Positions 61,081 through 64,000 of a DNA stretch of 64,000 nucleotides are shown in pieces. Under the pieces are notes generated by a model. The model had not been told where the DNA came from. It worked only from the letters and a program-made list of their open reading frames with translations, and did no database searches. The position numbers and the translations under genes are program-made. Every line of letters begins with the position of its first letter. Within the stretch, counting starts at the first letter, position 1. The DNA is from Alisma plantago-aquatica (taxonomy: Eukaryota > Streptophyta > Magnoliopsida > Alismatales > Alismataceae). The stretch covers positions 67,653,501 through 67,717,500 of the forward strand of contig OY856411.1 in NCBI GenBank assembly GCA_963693085.1. The letters are read 5' to 3'.

Positions 61081-62344
61081 CCTCAAGATGATGTTACTAA
61101 CAAGGCAAAGGAAAAAGGGGTGCAACTTATGGCAGTAACTTCACAAAGTTCTATTCTCGTAACAGAACACAAGGCTGCCAAATAAAGCTACTTCAAGCAA
61201 GAATTAATGAGCTAAGTACAACTGGAAAGGTAACAAGTAAAAAGGGGATAATAACAAAGTAGGTTTAGAATTATATAAACTGCCTCAAGAACAACCACCA
61301 AACTCTAAGCTCCAAGGTCGAGATCCAAGCTCACAAACTCAAGGTAGAGGAAGAAGATCCTCCAAGCACAACACCTCCAAGAGATAAGATAAGACCATGG
61401 TTAAGAAAGAAAAAGAGAGGAAAGAAGATACCAAGGTCCATGGCTGAGAAGAAGAAAGAAGGAGAGAAAGAAAGCTAGAAAACCATGGCTTACCAAGGAA
61501 GAATATGTAAGAGAGCACCACAAGCTTTTGTCTTTCCCACCAAGCTCCAAGGGAGAGTGCTCTTCAAGCTCAAGGTCGGCCACCAAGGAGAGAAAGTAAG
61601 GATCACTAAAAGGGTTCTCAGGCATGGGAAGAAAGGGGTATATATATATATGGTCGATGAGAGAGAGAGCAAGGGGTATGCGCCACCACTTTAGAACCCT
61701 AGAAGTCACATGTCTAAGAAGAAAGGCCGCATGTAACCCCATGAAATAAGGTTATAGGATCTATGTCTCATTCACTTGGTCACTAAGGAAGGTCAAGGTC
61801 GATACACTCATCTATCCCCTTTAAAAACTGATAGGGATGAAACCTTAGGTCACAAACTGATATGGTACATCTTTAGTCACCACAAAACTATAAAAGGCCT
61901 CCTTAAGGCATCCCCAAACTACTATGGTGTCCCTCGAGACAACCACAAACCAATATAAGGTCTCTCTAAGGCTCTCAAGCTAGAGACAACACTCCTAGGT
62001 GTAAGATACACCTCAAACATGAGTGCAAACCATCACCAAGGATGTTACCACGCAACCAAGACTCAAGAAAGATTCCCATATCTTTCTCTTTCCTCTAGAT
62101 GATGCCAAGAAAGAGAAGAAACATTCTAGAGGTGGCAACCTTTCACATCAACCCCTATCCTGGGTAAATTACAATTTACACCAAACCTCTCTACAAAACA
62201 CAAGCATCAAGCTCAAACAAGGAACTTCAAGCTTCCAACATGCCCTAATTACATCTTAGATGATTAGAGCAAGGTTCTAAGTAACATGCTTAAGTAAAAC
62301 AAATAGGGTTAGCTCAAAACCTAGGTCAGGGTCCTTACATATAA

Positions 62345-63360
62345 AGGCAAGCTTCCAATTCATCTGTTTCACTCAGTTATGAGATAATGAGGAGACACAG
62401 TGAATGTCTAGAAAATAATATTACCCAATGACGTATGTCTTCAAATATTAGCCTTGTGGAAATGATATCATATGGATGTTAAGAGTACATATACATATTC
62501 TCATTAATTCCCTGGTCGGTTGTTACTGTCGAAGGTAAATAGATACTAGTAGCACATAAGACTAGAGAGTGAGTTGGTTGATGACTAAGTCTCACTAAGT
62601 CATGATATGGCAATATCAAACCAAGCACGCAGATACATGTTAGGGAATAGAGTATCGGACAAACCCACCTTGAGAATGACACATGGTTGTGATGGTCACA
62701 GTTATTTGTCATAGTAAAGGTGGTTATTGGGATTCTTAGACCTAAAATCACTACACTCGTCACATGTTGTTGGGTACACTTTGACATCATCAAACATAGT
62801 ACTGAAACATGGGTTGTTATAAAGGTGATGATTGGGTGACATTAACAAATGGGGATAAATTGTGAGTGACAGATATTAGATTTGTCCCTCCTACAGGAGT
62901 ATGATATTCTAGCCACTTGATAAGTGAGACTAAGAAGTGCATGCACATGCACATGTGAGTCAATATATGATATTGAGGTCGTATTATCTCAGGCAGTATG
63001 CTCTTAGTTCAAGGAATATGGATTGAATGTTGAGAGGATGACCTTCCATGCCTCAAGTTCATCGTGGATATCAGAGACACGAATTATACAATCATTACAA
63101 CACCTTACATAGATTATAGGTTGATGTTGTTCTTCAACTTTCCATTCACTTGGGTCACACTAATGTGCGATTAGGCACCACTCTCTTCTTATGATTACCT
63201 AAGCTAGTTATGGACACTCGCTACCAATGTGATATGGTACCTCTAGGGTCACACACATAGGAACTCATCTAGAACAGGAGTGTGATCTGAATGATAATTT
63301 GACTGATTGCCAAAGTGTTTAAGTATTCAATTCACTCAACAAATCAATTGATTGGATGAC
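62345..63360. other. Non-coding sequence, possibly part of another LTR
   Basis: No credible open frame. It runs without a visible boundary into the palindrome- and TATA-containing segment to the right and may be upstream U3 sequence. Confidence 0.4.
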
Positions 63361-64000
63361 TGGTCTGCCAAACAACCATCACACTCAGTGAGACGGTCAT
63401 TTGGACATGCCATATGGGCATCTCAAGTGTTGAGATGGCCATTTGGGTTGTCAGGCTAACTAAGGATTGAATTGGCTAAGTTCTACCCTTGACCGACCGG
63501 TTCAATATGATTGAACCAACCGAGTCATCTCAGACTCACCATACATCTATCTGGGTGAGTGAGATGGGCATCTTGCATGAGTGAGATAGATCGGTTGGGC
63601 GAATGAAGGTTTGGGATGTTTCCAGAATAGTTTCAGTTGCACATTACTTGGCGGAAAGTAAATTAATATGAGATATTAATTAGAATCAAAATTGCCACAT
63701 TCATATCCAATTGGGAAACTGCCAGTAGACCACACCAGATAACTGTCTCAGTGTGCTAGATGACCGTTTGACATATTTTAGGTTGTGAAAGTTCAAGTTC
63801 TTTGAGTCCTTTCTACTCCCAAAAAATCCCATACAAATTGAGAACCCTGGCCCAAACCCCTCCTATAAAATGAGGGGTAGCAGGGGCTTCCCAAGATACA
63901 ACATAGAAAACTAAGAATCAGTTCCTCTGACGACTATTGTCCTCTCTGATTATGGTAACCAAGAGATTCTAGGGAAGTCTTATCCGATAGGGAGGGATAG
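63360..64000 (+). repeat. Probable LTR promoter region of an element running off the window
   Basis: Short dyads, including GGTTCAATATGATTGAACC (about 63501-63519) and GCATCTCAAGTGTTGAGATG (about 63419-63438), precede a TATA box in TCCTATAAAATGAGGGG (TATAAAA 63864-63870) and a leader-like stretch. The layout resembles a plant LTR U3/R junction. No terminus, primer site or coding region is within the window, so family and orientation are tentative. Confidence 0.4.
63864..63870 (+). promoter_or_regulatory. Candidate TATA box near right edge
   Basis: TATAAAA in a GC-flanked context typical of LTR promoters. Confidence 0.5.

Larger units (their letters stand above)
57286..62339 (-). mobile_element. 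Element E: solo LTR of a Tekay/Del-like family
   Basis: 5054 bp flanked by the exact duplication TATAA (57281-57285 and 62340-62344). On the minus strand it begins TGTAAGGACCCTGACCTAGG, like TGTAACATCCCTGACCTGGG of A and B, and ends AAAGGGTGACACA. Colinear minus-strand landmarks shared with A and B LTRs are CCAGGTATGAGCTATG (about 58790), GTGGTCGGTTGGA and CTCGGGGCATAAT (about 58060-58110), and the hairpin block ending TTTTTAGGTGGAC (57724-57789). No gag, RT or primer site is present, so it is a solo LTR left by LTR-LTR recombination. Confidence 0.92.

Noticed and set aside
61401..61742. Overlapping frames in solo LTR E
   Set aside because: Purine-biased LTR sequence open by composition on both strands, with no domain.

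Overview
This is nuclear DNA of a seed plant, almost certainly from repeat-rich, heterochromatic chromatin. It has plant-type Ty3/gypsy retrotransposons with very long LTRs, plant tRNA primer sites (initiator Met and Asp), a plant LINE tail, MITEs and long (TA)n microsatellites. I find no intact host gene, tRNA or rRNA gene. The species cannot be named from the sequence.

Layout. 1-500 is an AT-rich degenerate repeat. 502-1125 is the 3' end of a LINE reading frame. 1126-6260 is AT-rich intergenic DNA. 6330-6567 looks like a CACTA transposon end. Three full-length LTR retrotransposons follow, each with an exact 5-bp target-site duplication (TSD). A (6748-21078, TSD GCAGC) and B (21580-39076, TSD ATGGT) are Tekay/Del-type chromoviruses with about 4.74-kb LTRs, a gag-pol frame and a chromodomain-like C-terminus. 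D (40251-51913, TSD ATAGG) is an Athila-type element with 2190-bp LTRs and a tRNA-Asp primer site. B's 5' LTR holds a 3174-bp insertion C (25656-28829, TSD ATATC), which looks like a reversed solo LTR. Removing C and one TSD copy leaves 4741 bp, exactly the length of B's 3' LTR. D sits inside an older minus-strand LTR element (primer site 40147-40157). 53059-55480 is a cluster of two MITE families embedded in (TA)n/(GA)n tracts. 57286-62339 is a 5054-bp minus-strand solo LTR E (TSD TATAA) related to the A/B group. The right edge (about 63360-64000) looks like the promoter end of another LTR.

History. A is the oldest: roughly 5% LTR divergence in the first 150 bp, about fifteen in-frame stops and one frameshift. 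B is younger (three stops, one mutated RT catalytic codon). D is youngest (about 18 LTR differences in 2190 bp, two stops).

The most interesting signal is in the LTRs rather than the genes. LTRs of A, B and D carry clusters of short, CpG-containing near-palindromes. One 20-mer, AAACGGTCTCAAGACCGTTT, is present exactly in B and D, and as its exact reverse complement in A, although A/B and D belong to distant lineages. In D the array ends about 12 bp upstream of a TATA box. A's LTRs also hold about 17 telo-box-like (AAACCCTAA) motifs. A and B LTRs share a two-hairpin block followed by a short Gly/Arg- then Gln-rich reading frame after a splice-acceptor-like AG. These look like regulatory or host-interaction modules and are the main candidates for something undescribed.
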